A stretch of DNA of 64,000 bases from CAYMMX01 sp964391675 (GTDB taxonomy: Bacteria > Cyanobacteriota > Vampirovibrionia > Gastranaerophilales > Gastranaerophilaceae), in assembly GCA_964391675.1 (NCBI GenBank), contig CAYMMX010000001.1:1-64000 (forward strand), in the 5' to 3' direction. The notes under the pieces were generated by a model. The model was not told where the DNA came from and did no database searches. It worked only from the letters and a program-made list of their open reading frames with translations. Shown piece by piece: positions 1 to 8,569 of this stretch; the stretch's first letter is position 1; each line of letters begins with the position of its first letter. The translations under genes were made by a program, and so were the position numbers.

Positions 1-2895
1 GCTTCTTGCATGAATTTTATCATCAACAAGGTGAACAAGTTTTAGAATATATGAAAGACCAACTGCAACAGGCTGATCAAACGGTTCACCGGTTCTACCA
101 TCTATAAGAACAACTTTACCGTCTTCTCTTACCCAGTCACAACCGGACTCTTTTATTCCCTTTACAAGTTCTGCTTTTGTAGCTATTTCTGATTGATTAT
201 CACCGTACATTTCGTCAAACGGTGGTGCTTCATAATGATTACCTGTTAAATACGAAGCTAAACCAAGCAATAATTCATATGTTTGCCCTACGTTCATACG
301 TGAAGGAACACCAAGAGGGTTCAATACTATATCAACAGGGGTTCCGTCAGGTAAAAACGGCATATCATTTTTTGGTAAAATTCTTGAAACAATACCTTTA
401 TTTCCATGACGACCAGAAAGTTTATCGCCTACTGACACTTTACGTTTTTGAGCGATATAAACTCTGATAACGGTATTTGCACCAGGTGGAAGTTCATCTC
501 CTTTTTCTCTGTCAAATACTTTAACGTCAAGTACTCTACCACCTTCTCCATGAGGAACTCTAAGAGAATTATCCTTAACATCTCTTGCCTTTTCGGCAAA
601 AATAGCTCTTAATAATTTTTCTTCGGGTGGATGTTCAGATTCACCTTTTGGTGTAACTTTACCTACTAATATATCATCTGCATAAACTCTTGCACCAATT
701 CTTACAATACCTTTTTCATCTAAATGCCTTAATGACTCTTCTGAAACATTAGGAATTTCTCTTGTAATTTCTTCTGGTCCGAGTTTTGTCTGTCTTGCAT
801 CTATTTCTAATTTTTCTATATGAATTGAAGTAAATACATCGTCATGAACACATCTTTCAGAAAGTAAAATCGCATCTTCGAAGTTATACCCTTCCCAAGG
901 CATATAAGCAACTAAAACGTTTTTACCCAAAGATAATTCACCGCAATTAGTAGAAGCACCGTCAGCAATGACATCTCCAACCTTAACAGTATCTCCTTCT
1001 TTAACTATTGGTCGTTGATTAATACACGTATCTTGGTTACTTCTTAAATATTTTACCAATTGGTGTATATGAAGTTTACCTGATTTATCTTTAACAGTAA
1101 TTTCTTCACCAACAACTTTTTCAACTACACCATCAACAGTGGACACAGCAACCATACCGGAATCTTTAGCTGCTCTAGCTTCTAAACCTGTACCAACAAC
1201 CGGTCTCATGGTAATTAAAAGAGGAACTGCCTGACGTTGCATGTTTGATCCCATTAATGCACGGTTTGCATCATCATGTTCAATAAACGGAATTAAAGAT
1301 GTTGCAACTGAAATAATCTGAATCGGAGATACCCCCATATAGTCAACTTTTGTTGATTCACCCATTGTAAATTCTGAACGATAACGAACAGGTACAAATT
1401 CATGTTTGATACTTTTATCTTTATTTAATTGAATATCTGATGGAGCGATACGGTAATTTTCTTCTTCATCTGCTGTCATGTATACAACTTCATCTGTAAC
1501 AACACCGTCTTTAACAACAAAGAACGGAGACTCTATAAATCCATAGTCATTAACTTTAGCATGTGTTGCAAGCGAACCTATCAAACCAGCGTTTGGTCCT
1601 TCAGGTGTTTCAACCGGACAAATTCTTCCATAATGAGATGGGTGGATATCACGAACAGCAAATCCTGCTCTTTCTCTCATTAAACCGCCCGGCCCCAAAG
1701 CTGAAATCCTTCTTTTGTGAGTCAATTCAGCAAGAGGATTCGTTTGATCCATAAATTGTGATAATTGAGAAGAACCAAAGAATTCTTTTAAAGAAGCAAC
1801 TAATGGCTTAGTATTTAAAAGATTCAATGGAGTTAAAGTTTCAGAATCCTGAAGTGTCATTCTTTCTTTAACAATTCTTTCAATTCTTGATAAACCCACT
1901 CTGAATTGGTTTTGAAGTAATTCGCCAACCGAACGAATTCTTCTGTTACCTAAATGGTCAATATCATCAATAGCACCTTCGTCAAAAGTTAAATTAATTA
2001 AGTATTCTATTGATGCTACTATATCCTGAACAGTCAATGTTCTTTGAGAACCAGCAACATTTAAATTAAGTTTTTTATTTAATTTATAACGGCCAACTCT
2101 ACCGATATCATATTTCTTTTCATCAAAGAATCTTGCTTCTAAAATTGAACGTCCTCCCTGAGGTGATGCCGGATCACCAGGTCTGAGTTTTTTATAAACT
2201 TCTACTAAAGCATCGTCCGTTGTTTCAGTTGTATCTTTATCAAGAGTTTTCTTTAAAAATTCGGCATGCGTAAATAACGTTTCCATCTCAGAAATTGTTA
2301 TACCTAAAGCCTTTAACAATGTAGTTGCAAGAATTTTTCTATTTTTATCGATTTTTACATAAACTAAATCGTTTGAATCAGTTTCAATTTTTAACCATGC
2401 TCCACGATTTGGAATCAATGTAGCATTATACAAACGTTTTCCTGTTGGAGAAATTTCTTTCTTAAAATAAACACCGGGAGAACGTACGATTTGAGAAACA
2501 ATAACACGTTCAGCACCATTTACGATAAATGTTCCCTTGTCTGTCATTGTAGGTATATCACCTATGTAAACTTCTTGTTCTTTAATCTCTCCACTGTCAC
2601 GATTAACAAGTCTTATCATTACCCTAAGCTGTTTAGCATAAGTTGTATCATGTATTCTTGCTTCCTCGATTGTATACTTAGGATTATCAAAAGTATAATT
2701 AGGCAAGAAATGTAATTCTAATCTACCTGTGTAATCCTTAATCGGAGAAAAAGAAAGCAGCTCTTCTTTTAAACCTTCTTTTAAAAACCATTCGAAGGAT
2801 TTTTTCTGCACTTCAATCAGGTCCGGTAAATCATCCAATCTGGTATTAGGAATACCCATAGGAGTTACTCTTTTTGCATATTTTGTTGTCGACAT
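1..2895 (-). CDS. rpoB: RNA polymerase beta subunit, 3' end cut by the window edge
   Basis: This is the catalytic beta subunit of RNA polymerase. The reading frame is open for 965 codons from an ATG at 2895 (preceded by GAGGTGAATTA, a good ribosome site) to the window edge. The visible end, LKLVHLVDDKIHARS, is the conserved block near the RpoB C-terminus, so roughly 100-150 residues are missing. The rifampicin region is present (about 1690-1790, read in reverse) as SSQLSQFMDQTNPLAELTHK followed by RRISALGPGG. The residues equivalent to E. coli D516, H526 and S531 are wild type, so no rifampicin-resistance change is visible there. CPVETPEGPNAGLIGSLA follows. The gene is not preceded by rplJ-rplL; the upstream gene is ldpA-like. 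Decoupling from rplJL also occurs in cyanobacteria. Confidence 0.98.
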   Translation of the reverse strand, partial: MSTTKYAKRVTPMGIPNTRLDDLPDLIEVQKKSFEWFLKEGLKEELLSFSPIKDYTGRLELHFLPNYTFDNPKYTIEEARIHDTTYAKQLRVMIRLVNRDSGEIKEQEVYIGDIPTMTDKGTFIVNGAERVIVSQIVRSPGVYFKKEISPTGKRLYNATLIPNRGAWLKIETDSNDLVYVKIDKNRKILATTLLKALGITISEMETLFTHAEFLKKTLDKDTTETTDDALVEVYKKLRPGDPASPQGGRSILEARFFDEKKYDIGRVGRYKLNKKLNLNVAGSQRTLTVQDIVASIEYLINLTFDEGAIDDIDHLGNRRIRSVGELLQNQFRVGLSRIERIVKERMTLQDSETLTPLNLLNTKPLVASLKEFFGSSQLSQFMDQTNPLAELTHKRRISALGPGGLMRERAGFAVRDIHPSHYGRICPVETPEGPNAGLIGSLATHAKVNDYGFIESPFFVVKDGVVTDEVVYMTADEEENYRIAPSDIQLNKDKSIKHEFVPVRYRSEFTMGESTKVDYMGVSPIQIISVATSLIPFIEHDDANRALMGSNMQRQAVPLLITMRPVVGTGLEARAAKDSGMVAVSTVDGVVEKVVGEEITVKDKSGKLHIHQLVKYLRSNQDTCINQRPIVKEGDTVKVGDVIADGASTNCGELSLGKNVLVAYMPWEGYNFEDAILLSERCVHDDVFTSIHIEKLEIDARQTKLGPEEITREIPNVSEESLRHLDEKGIVRIGARVYADDILVGKVTPKGESEHPPEEKLLRAIFAEKARDVKDNSLRVPHGEGGRVLDVKVFDREKGDELPPGANTVIRVYIAQKRKVSVGDKLSGRHGNKGIVSRILPKNDMPFLPDGTPVDIVLNPLGVPSRMNVGQTYELLLGLASYLTGNHYEAPPFDEMYGDNQSEIATKAELVKGIKESGCDWVREDGKVVLIDGRTGEPFDQPVAVGLSYILKLVHLVDDKIHARS

Positions 2896-3085
2896 TAATT
2901 CACCTCGTCTAAGTTTATTTAATTATGTGGTGTACGTACTATAAAAAATTATATTTTGCTATTTATATTTGGCTGTATAGTCTTGGTTATAAAGTGTTTA
3001 TCAACCTTTTTGTTCTCTGTAAGCTTATCGCTCTCAGTTTACAATTCGCTAAATACACCTGTTTATAACACAAGCATGTTATACA

Positions 3086-3113
3086 ATCGTACTACTTCAA
3101 TAATTATAGTCAA
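3086..3113 (-). promoter_or_regulatory. Probable rpoB promoter in a 383-base gene-free stretch
   Basis: Read on the minus strand, TTGACT is followed after 16 bases by TACGAT. This gives a transcript start near 3079 and a leader of about 185 bases before rpoB. The whole stretch 2896-3278 separates ldpA (ending at 3279) from rpoB. I see no tRNA, no clear riboswitch and no convincing small gene in it. A 92-codon TTG-started open frame on the plus strand lacks a ribosome site and is rejected. Confidence 0.5.
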
Positions 3114-3278
3114 GGAGTTTCTATGTTTATTTAAAATTTATCTTAACAAATTGTTACAATTTGTTTTTTTATTGATTTGCGAGCACTCAAATCAGCCACA
3201 ATTCTTGATTTTCCTGTCAAGTGGGGCTAAATAAAAATTCTTTTTCTTTTATAAAGATAAAATTTGCAAAGATGATAA

Positions 3279-4268
3279 TTACTCGGAAAGTTTTTGGATT
3301 AATTCTTGGGCTATTTTTAAAGCTTCATCAAAAACTTCACTTCTTAAAAAATCTTCTCTCACAATGTAATCTTTAACAACTTTTCTGGCATAAGAACCCA
3401 CAGATATTCCGTTAAAATCTAGCTCACAAAGCTTTGCAAGCTCTGAGGTTTTAGAGTTTGTTCCTCCGGATAAAAGCAGATAAACCGGTAATTGTTCATT
3501 TTGTATTACTTCTGCCATAGCAACAGATTGTAAGGTTGTTCTAAAATCATCTTTACCGCCAGACATTGGAGATCCGTCAGCTTGAATTATAGTTGTATAA
3601 GGAGCCCTGTTTTTAATTAATTTTTTAATTCTTTTTAAAATTTGTTCATTTGAAAGCTTTTCCCTTCCAAGGCAAATGCTCAATATACCACTAAAATTTT
3701 TATTTAATTCTAACCATATTTTATCAACTTCATTTTCTTCAATATCTGAGGCATGGAGTTCTATACAAGAAATTTGGAAGGGTGAATAAAGGGCAAAAGG
3801 GTAATAATTAGTATTTTTAGGGTATATTGATTTAATAGCATCAAACTCGCACACTTTTTTACATTTTAAACAACCTATGCAGTGTTCTTCAATAACTTTT
3901 ACTCTTTCCGGCATGAACGCATTTTGATGAAAACGTATAGCTTTTTGCGGGCATACTTCGATACATTTCCCACATCTTATGCACAAAATGTCCTCTATTT
4001 TTACTTTTTGCAAGTGTGCATCGTTTTTTGTTCCTATACTTATACAAAAGTGATAATTAATTTGTTCTTCTTCAGGTATTGAAAAATCCAATCCTTTTTT
4101 AGCTGCCATTAAAACCTGTTCACTTGCTGCTAAATCAAAAAAATGACAACCGGCTTTTGAATAAAGAGCAACGAGTTTTTCAACTTCTTCTAAATTCTCA
4201 TTACCTGCTCCGCAAATCAATTTGAAGCACTTCTTATTATCCAAAAGCTTTTTAAGCTCATTAATCAT
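3279..4268 (-). CDS. ldpA: LdpA-like iron-sulfur protein
   Basis: The 329-residue protein resembles cyanobacterial LdpA, a redox-sensing iron-sulfur protein linked to the circadian clock input. Visible features are: an N-terminal FKLICGAGNENLEEVEKL block; two [4Fe-4S] ferredoxin-type motifs (C96-x2-C99-x2-C102-x3-C106-P and C130-x2-C133-x2-C136-x3-C140); and a C-terminal LSGGTNSKTSELAKLC ... SVGSYARKVV region like the LdpA C-terminal domain. It is the last gene of the acpS-rfbCBA-ldpA set and overlaps rfbA by 8 bases, so it is probably co-translated with it. There is no sign of kai or photosynthesis genes nearby, so a clock role is unlikely here. An electron-transfer or redox-sensing role is inferred. 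Confidence 0.75.
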   Translation of the reverse strand: MINELKKLLDNKKCFKLICGAGNENLEEVEKLVALYSKAGCHFFDLAASEQVLMAAKKGLDFSIPEEEQINYHFCISIGTKNDAHLQKVKIEDILCIRCGKCIEVCPQKAIRFHQNAFMPERVKVIEEHCIGCLKCKKVCEFDAIKSIYPKNTNYYPFALYSPFQISCIELHASDIEENEVDKIWLELNKNFSGILSICLGREKLSNEQILKRIKKLIKNRAPYTTIIQADGSPMSGGKDDFRTTLQSVAMAEVIQNEQLPVYLLLSGGTNSKTSELAKLCELDFNGISVGSYARKVVKDYIVREDFLRSEVFDEALKIAQELIQKLSE

Positions 4269-5136
4269 TTATTATCCTTGAAATATATTGATAATATTCA
4301 TTATTTTTATATTTTTCAACTTGTTTAACCAAATCATTTTTGGTTAAAAAGCCCATACGATATCCAACTTCTTCCAGGCATGCAATTTTAATCCCTTGAT
4401 TTTCTTCAATAGTTTGAACGTACTGGCTTGCCTGTAGTAAGGAATTATGTGTACCTGTATCAAGCCATGCAAAACCGCGACCCAATAATTTTACATTAAG
4501 CTTATTTTTCTCTAAATAAACTTTGTTTAAATCAGTAATTTCAAGTTCGCCTCTGGGTGAAGGTTTAAGGTTCTTTGCATACTCAACAACTTTGTTATCA
4601 TAAAAATAAAGGCCCGTTACTGCGTAATTAGATTTAGGATTTACGGGTTTTTCTTCAAGTGAAAGAACTTTCCCGCTACTATCAAATTCAGCAACGCCAA
4701 ATCTTTGAGGGTCTTTAACCTGATATCCAAAAACTGTAGCACCTGCATTTGACTCAATATTTTTAACAACAGATTGTAATGTGTCTGAAAAACCCTGACC
4801 ATAAAAAATATTATCTCCAAGCACCAAAGCAACATTATCTTCACCAATAAATTCTTCGCCAAGAATAAAAGCTTGCGCTAAACCATCAGGACTTGGTTGT
4901 TCTTTATAAGATAACTTAATACCAAACTGTTCTCCGGAGCCTAAAAGTTTTTTAAAATTAGGTAAATCTTGTGGCGTAGATATAATAAGAATATCTTGAA
5001 TTCCTGCAAGCATTAAAACAGAAATAGGATGATAAACCATCGGTTTGTCATAAATAGGCAATAATTGTTTTGAAACAACCATTGTTGTCGGATATAATCT
5101 TGTTCCGGCACCACCGGCTAATACAATTCCCTTCAT
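4261..5136 (-). CDS. rfbA: Glucose-1-phosphate thymidylyltransferase
   Basis: RmlA/RfbA joins dTTP and glucose-1-phosphate to dTDP-glucose, the first step of dTDP-L-rhamnose synthesis for surface polysaccharide. The 291-residue length is standard. The nucleotide-binding signature GGAGTRLYP (residues 8-16), the following SKQLLPIYDKPMVYHPIS block and LGDNIFYG are intact. It lies 61 bases after rfbB in the same direction and overlaps the start of ldpA by 8 bases. No rmlD (the final reductase) is in the window, so it must be elsewhere or the pathway makes another dTDP-sugar. Confidence 0.96.
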   Translation of the reverse strand: MKGIVLAGGAGTRLYPTTMVVSKQLLPIYDKPMVYHPISVLMLAGIQDILIISTPQDLPNFKKLLGSGEQFGIKLSYKEQPSPDGLAQAFILGEEFIGEDNVALVLGDNIFYGQGFSDTLQSVVKNIESNAGATVFGYQVKDPQRFGVAEFDSSGKVLSLEEKPVNPKSNYAVTGLYFYDNKVVEYAKNLKPSPRGELEITDLNKVYLEKNKLNVKLLGRGFAWLDTGTHNSLLQASQYVQTIEENQGIKIACLEEVGYRMGFLTKNDLVKQVEKYKNNEYYQYISRIIND

Positions 5137-5197
5137 TTTACACCATTACACGAATTTTTGGTTTTCGCGCCTTTACTGATTTAACATTACAACAAGT

Positions 5198-6184
5198 TTA
5201 AACTAAACTTGCTTTTTTAGTCTCTATTGCATTCATCCAATCCTGATTATTTAAATACCAATCTATGGTAAGCTTTATTCCTTCTTCAAAAATAAGAGAA
5301 GGCTGCCAACCTAGTTCTGTTTGTATTTTTGTATTATCTATCGCATATCTTTTATCATGCCCGAGTCTGTCTTCAACATATTTTATAGAACTTTCATCTT
5401 TGCCCATTTCAGAAAGAATTATTTTAGTAATTTCCATGTTGGTTTTTTCATTATGTCCACCAATATTATATACTTCACCTATTTTACCTTTATGTAAAAC
5501 AGTATCAATTGCAGAACAATGATCATATACGTACAACCAGTCACGAACATTTAACCCGTCACCGTATACAGGTACTTTTTCTCCTTTTAAAAGCTGAGCA
5601 ATGAAAAACGGAATCAATTTTTCAGGATACTGGTATGGTCCGTAATTATTTGAACAGCGGGTTGTAAATACCGGTAATTTGTAAGTTTCATAATAAGCCC
5701 TAACCAACAAATCTGCGCTTGCTTTTGAAGCTGAATAAGGAGAATTTGGTTGAATTGGGGTTGTTTCATAAAAGTATCCTGTTTTACCTAAAGAGCCATA
5801 AACTTCATCAGTTGAGACTTGCAAATATTTTTCGATATTATTCTCTTTTGAAGCTTGTAATAAATTCAACGTTCCTTTAACATTTGTTTCTATAAAAATT
5901 TCAGGACCGGTGATACTTCTATCTACGTGGCTTTCTGCAGCGAAATTAACTACCCAGTCTACCTGTGAGGTCAATTCAAGCACTAATCTTTTATCACAAA
6001 TATTTCCATGAACAAATTTGTAATTAGGATTATCTTTAACATCGTTGAGGTTTTCAATATTTCCCGCATAAGTTAAAGCATCAAGATTAATTATTTTATA
6101 ATCAGAATATTTATTTAAGATATGTCTTATAAAACAGTTTCCAATAAAACCGGCTCCTCCGGTTACAAGTATTTTTTTACTCAT
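5198..6184 (-). CDS. rfbB: dTDP-glucose 4,6-dehydratase
   Basis: RmlB/RfbB converts dTDP-glucose to dTDP-4-keto-6-deoxyglucose. It is a short-chain dehydrogenase with an NAD-binding Rossmann glycine motif GGAGFIG at residues 9-15, the catalytic T125-D126-E127 triplet in STDEVYG, and Y150-x3-K154 in YSASKAS. At 328 residues it is full length. Its start overlaps the rfbC stop by 4 bases, indicating translational coupling. It belongs to the acpS-rfbCBA-ldpA transcription unit. Confidence 0.97.
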   Translation of the reverse strand: MSKKILVTGGAGFIGNCFIRHILNKYSDYKIINLDALTYAGNIENLNDVKDNPNYKFVHGNICDKRLVLELTSQVDWVVNFAAESHVDRSITGPEIFIETNVKGTLNLLQASKENNIEKYLQVSTDEVYGSLGKTGYFYETTPIQPNSPYSASKASADLLVRAYYETYKLPVFTTRCSNNYGPYQYPEKLIPFFIAQLLKGEKVPVYGDGLNVRDWLYVYDHCSAIDTVLHKGKIGEVYNIGGHNEKTNMEITKIILSEMGKDESSIKYVEDRLGHDKRYAIDNTKIQTELGWQPSLIFEEGIKLTIDWYLNNQDWMNAIETKKASLV

Positions 6185-6744
6185 AGCGATACCTCAAGTT
6201 CTCGTTTGTTAATTTCTGAAAGTTTTGGTTGAATTTTATCTTTTTCACTTAATATAGGGGTTTCAACTCCCCAGTCTACATTTATATCTTCATCACACCA
6301 CAAAACTCCTCTGTCGTGCTCCAGTGAATATTCATTATCAGTTTTATACATAATTTCTGCTATATCTGATAAAACAACAAAACCATGTGCAAAATTTCTG
6401 GGAATAAAAAGCATATTTTTATTTTCTTCTGAAAGCTCAACTTTTTCCCATTTTCCAAAAGTTTTTGATTCGGGTCTTAAATCAACCGCAAAGTCATAAA
6501 TTTTACCCCTGACGCATCTAACTAGTTTAGCTTGTGCTTTTGGCACAATCTGATAATGTAATCCTCTTAAAACACCTTTTATTGATTTTGAATGATTATC
6601 TTGCACAAAATCACAATCTATACCTCCGGCAATAAATTCTGATTTCTTATAGCTTTCCATAAAAAAACCTCTTTCATCACCAAAGGCTTTTGGTTTAACC
6701 AAAACAAGACCTTCTATTTCCAACTTTTCAAATTCAAAAGGCAT
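6181..6744 (-). CDS. rfbC: dTDP-4-dehydrorhamnose 3,5-epimerase
   Basis: RmlC/RfbC epimerises dTDP-4-keto-6-deoxyglucose at C3 and C5. The 187-residue cupin protein has the catalytic base His63 in the motif KGVLRGLHYQ and the conserved IPRNFAHGFVVLSD and MYKTDNEYS segments with candidate catalytic tyrosines at 133 and 139. A clear ribosome site (TAGGAG) precedes the ATG. It lies 28 bases after acpS and overlaps rfbB by 4 bases. Confidence 0.96.
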   Translation of the reverse strand: MPFEFEKLEIEGLVLVKPKAFGDERGFFMESYKKSEFIAGGIDCDFVQDNHSKSIKGVLRGLHYQIVPKAQAKLVRCVRGKIYDFAVDLRPESKTFGKWEKVELSEENKNMLFIPRNFAHGFVVLSDIAEIMYKTDNEYSLEHDRGVLWCDEDINVDWGVETPILSEKDKIQPKLSEINKRELEVSL

Positions 6745-6772
6745 TCATAACTCCTACAACAATATTTTAACA

Positions 6773-7120
6773 TTATTTTTTAGTTATTAAAACAAAAGCA
6801 ATTGCTTTTGTTTTGTCATGTGATAAACTCACGTCAATTGAAAGATTAGCATAACATTTATCTTGAGGCAACATTATTTTTGGACATTTATTATTGTCAT
6901 GATAAATTTCGATTTGATTAAACTGTGGATGCGTAATGCCTTCTGAATTTAATGCTTTTATTACAGCCTCTTTTGCACAAAATCTAACAGCAAAATGGCT
7001 TGCCGGATTTGGCTTAGAAAAACAATATTCCTGTTCTTCTTTGGTATATAACCTGTCCAGAAAATTTTGCGGCTTATTTTCGAATCTGCTTATATCTTCA
7101 ATATCAACTCCAATTGCCAT
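6773..7120 (-). CDS. acpS: Holo-[acyl-carrier-protein] synthase
   Basis: AcpS transfers 4'-phosphopantetheine from CoA to acyl carrier protein, which is needed for fatty acid synthesis. The 115-residue protein has the family start IGVDIEDISRF with the magnesium ligand D6, and the second motif FCAKEAVIKAL with E51. There is no ribosome site. Instead the ATG follows a TATACT -10 element by exactly 6 bases, suggesting a leaderless mRNA. It is the first gene of the unit that continues into rfbC, rfbB, rfbA and ldpA. Confidence 0.94.
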   Translation of the reverse strand: MAIGVDIEDISRFENKPQNFLDRLYTKEEQEYCFSKPNPASHFAVRFCAKEAVIKALNSEGITHPQFNQIEIYHDNNKCPKIMLPQDKCYANLSIDVSLSHDKTKAIAFVLITKK

Positions 7121-7126
7121 TTTTTT

Positions 7127-7155
7127 AGTATAAAAAAAACTCTACTGAAATACAA
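7127..7155 (-). promoter_or_regulatory. acpS operon promoter embedded in the upstream terminator
   Basis: On the minus strand TTGTAT (7150-7155), a 17-base spacer and TATACT (7127-7132) lie 6 bases before the acpS ATG. The -35 box falls in the loop of the terminator hairpin of the preceding unit, and the spacer is made of its right arm and U-tract, so terminator and promoter share the same bases. Predicted from sequence only. Confidence 0.5.
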
Positions 7156-7164
7156 TAGAGTTTT
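7132..7164 (-). terminator. Intrinsic terminator after the tail-fibre-like pair
   Basis: On the minus strand a 9-bp stem (AAAACTCTA paired with TAGAGTTTT) with an 11-base loop runs into eight T residues. It lies just downstream of the small gene ending at 7183 and directly before acpS, separating the two transcription units. Confidence 0.75.
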
Positions 7165-7182
7165 AATTTATATATTTTATTT

Positions 7183-7530
7183 TTACAATTGTGCAATTTG
7201 ATTTCTTAAATTAATAATTTGTTCTGTATAATACTCCAACCATGTCTGACCTGTCTGTGAATCCTTTAATAAAGGTTCTGCAATTGCACGAATTCTTTTT
7301 TTATCCAATTCCTCCATTTGTAATTTTAAAGCCTTGAGAGTTACTTCTTTTTCTTGTTGTTCAATTCTTGATTTATACTCATCGGTTTGTGAAACATCTG
7401 TTAATATACCATCTATTACAGAATATTTTTCAGGGTTAAATGTTAAATAATCTATATCTACTTCAATATAATCTTTGTATGGTTTTTCACACCAACTTAT
7501 TAATTTGTTGTCTTTTATTTCTATATACAT
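7183..7530 (-). CDS. Small phage-like protein (possible tail fibre assembly type)
   Basis: This is a 115-residue protein starting MYIEIKDNKLISWCEKPY. The ATG at 7530 was chosen because GAGGAGGAAGA stands immediately upstream; a longer TTG-started frame would translate the ribosome site itself. The C-terminal half has a heptad-like helix (about residues 55-85) and ends GQTWLEYYTEQIINLRNQIA, similar in flavour to the small proteins that follow tail fibre genes in phages. It starts 10 bases after the fibre-like gene and is followed by a terminator, so the two form a two-gene unit. Its exact function is not known, and the tail-assembly assignment is an inference from context. Confidence 0.6.
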   Translation of the reverse strand: MYIEIKDNKLISWCEKPYKDYIEVDIDYLTFNPEKYSVIDGILTDVSQTDEYKSRIEQQEKEVTLKALKLQMEELDKKRIRAIAEPLLKDSQTGQTWLEYYTEQIINLRNQIAQL

Positions 7531-7540
7531 TCTTCCTCCT

Positions 7541-8497
7541 CTAAACTTCAACTTCAGGTATAAAATAACGAGCTTCTCCTCCTGAAAAGGAATATGTTTG
7601 ACCTTTTGTTACAGGAAGAAGATTACTGCTGCCGCTACCTTGAGAGCTTGACCAACCCAAAACGTAATAATGTCCACTTATTGTTACGGTAATTGTATCG
7701 TAAGTATTTGCATGTCTTATAAATAATAGACCGTTTGATTCTGCAGTATAAGTAACACCTGTTGACTTTGAAACAGGATTTGCATAATCATATTTTTTAA
7801 CCGAAAAGGATTCTGCATTTACATCATAACCGTTTTGATTAAATTTAAATGTTTTAAGCATAGTTATTGTACCATCTGCAACTTCTACAAAACCCAAAGG
7901 GACATCTAAAAATTCACTGTCATTTGTTCCGTCATACTTAATACAAGTAAATGGCTCTACACTTGTATTAAGCCAAATATCACCATCTAACATTGTGGGT
8001 CTTGACGTTTGAACATAAATCGAATTATCAAGAGTATACAATGTTCCATCAGTTTTTATAAAAATATTATAATCGCCATTAGGTTTTCCACTCATGCTTA
8101 TTCCGGAGACAGAACTAATTGTCGTTAAAAATCCCTTATAATCAGCAATTATAAGCTTTGCGTATGTGCCTCCTATTTTAGGAGTGATTTGAAGCAAAGA
8201 ATAACTGAATAAATCACCTTCACCATCTGTTATATTACCTGAACGTACACAAAACTTCATTCCGGTTTGGTTAATTTTTTGAGTTAAAGTTTCTGATAAA
8301 TTTTCCAATTGTGATTTATTTACAGCATGCGAATCTGTAACGGCATCGGCAACTGCAAAAACTTGTGTACTGTTTCCATCAATTGCAGCTCTTTTTACTA
8401 TTGCTTCTTTTAAAGTAGAAAAATTTGAATTAACTTCATCTGCTTTTGCTTTTGTTCCCGGTATAAATGTGGTCAATGTCAAATAATCATCTGCCAT
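7541..8497 (-). CDS. Phage tail-fibre-like protein
   Basis: The 318-residue protein begins MADDYLTLTTFIPG. The ATG at 8497 follows AAAGGAGAGGAT, so the upstream TTG is not used. The N-terminal part (VNSNFSTLKEAIVKRAAIDG, then STQVFAVADAV and HAVNKSQLENL) is the usual make-up of phage tail fibre N-terminal repeats. The rest is Gly/Ser/Thr/Asn-rich and beta-strand-like, ending in ARYFIPEVEV. No signal peptide, capsid, tail-tube or integrase gene is nearby. It could be a remnant of a prophage, part of a tailocin whose other genes lie elsewhere, or a domesticated adhesin or receptor-binding protein. It is divergent from the unknown gene at 8570. Confidence 0.65.
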   Translation of the reverse strand: MADDYLTLTTFIPGTKAKADEVNSNFSTLKEAIVKRAAIDGNSTQVFAVADAVTDSHAVNKSQLENLSETLTQKINQTGMKFCVRSGNITDGEGDLFSYSLLQITPKIGGTYAKLIIADYKGFLTTISSVSGISMSGKPNGDYNIFIKTDGTLYTLDNSIYVQTSRPTMLDGDIWLNTSVEPFTCIKYDGTNDSEFLDVPLGFVEVADGTITMLKTFKFNQNGYDVNAESFSVKKYDYANPVSKSTGVTYTAESNGLLFIRHANTYDTITVTISGHYYVLGWSSSQGSGSSNLLPVTKGQTYSFSGGEARYFIPEVEV

Positions 8498-8569
8498 ATC
8501 CTCTCCTTTCAATCAGACAAAGGTAAAATAATTTAACATTTTGTCTTTTGTATTTTTACTTTATTAATT

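Noticed and set aside
1..2895. Absence of a gene in the first 2.9 kb, with only short plus-strand frames
   Set aside because: The minus strand is open throughout and encodes rpoB; the short plus-strand frames are its shadows.
2956..3234. 92-codon open frame on the plus strand upstream of rpoB
   Set aside because: TTG start without ribosome site, composition typical of translated AT-rich noncoding DNA, and it covers the rpoB promoter and leader on the other strand.
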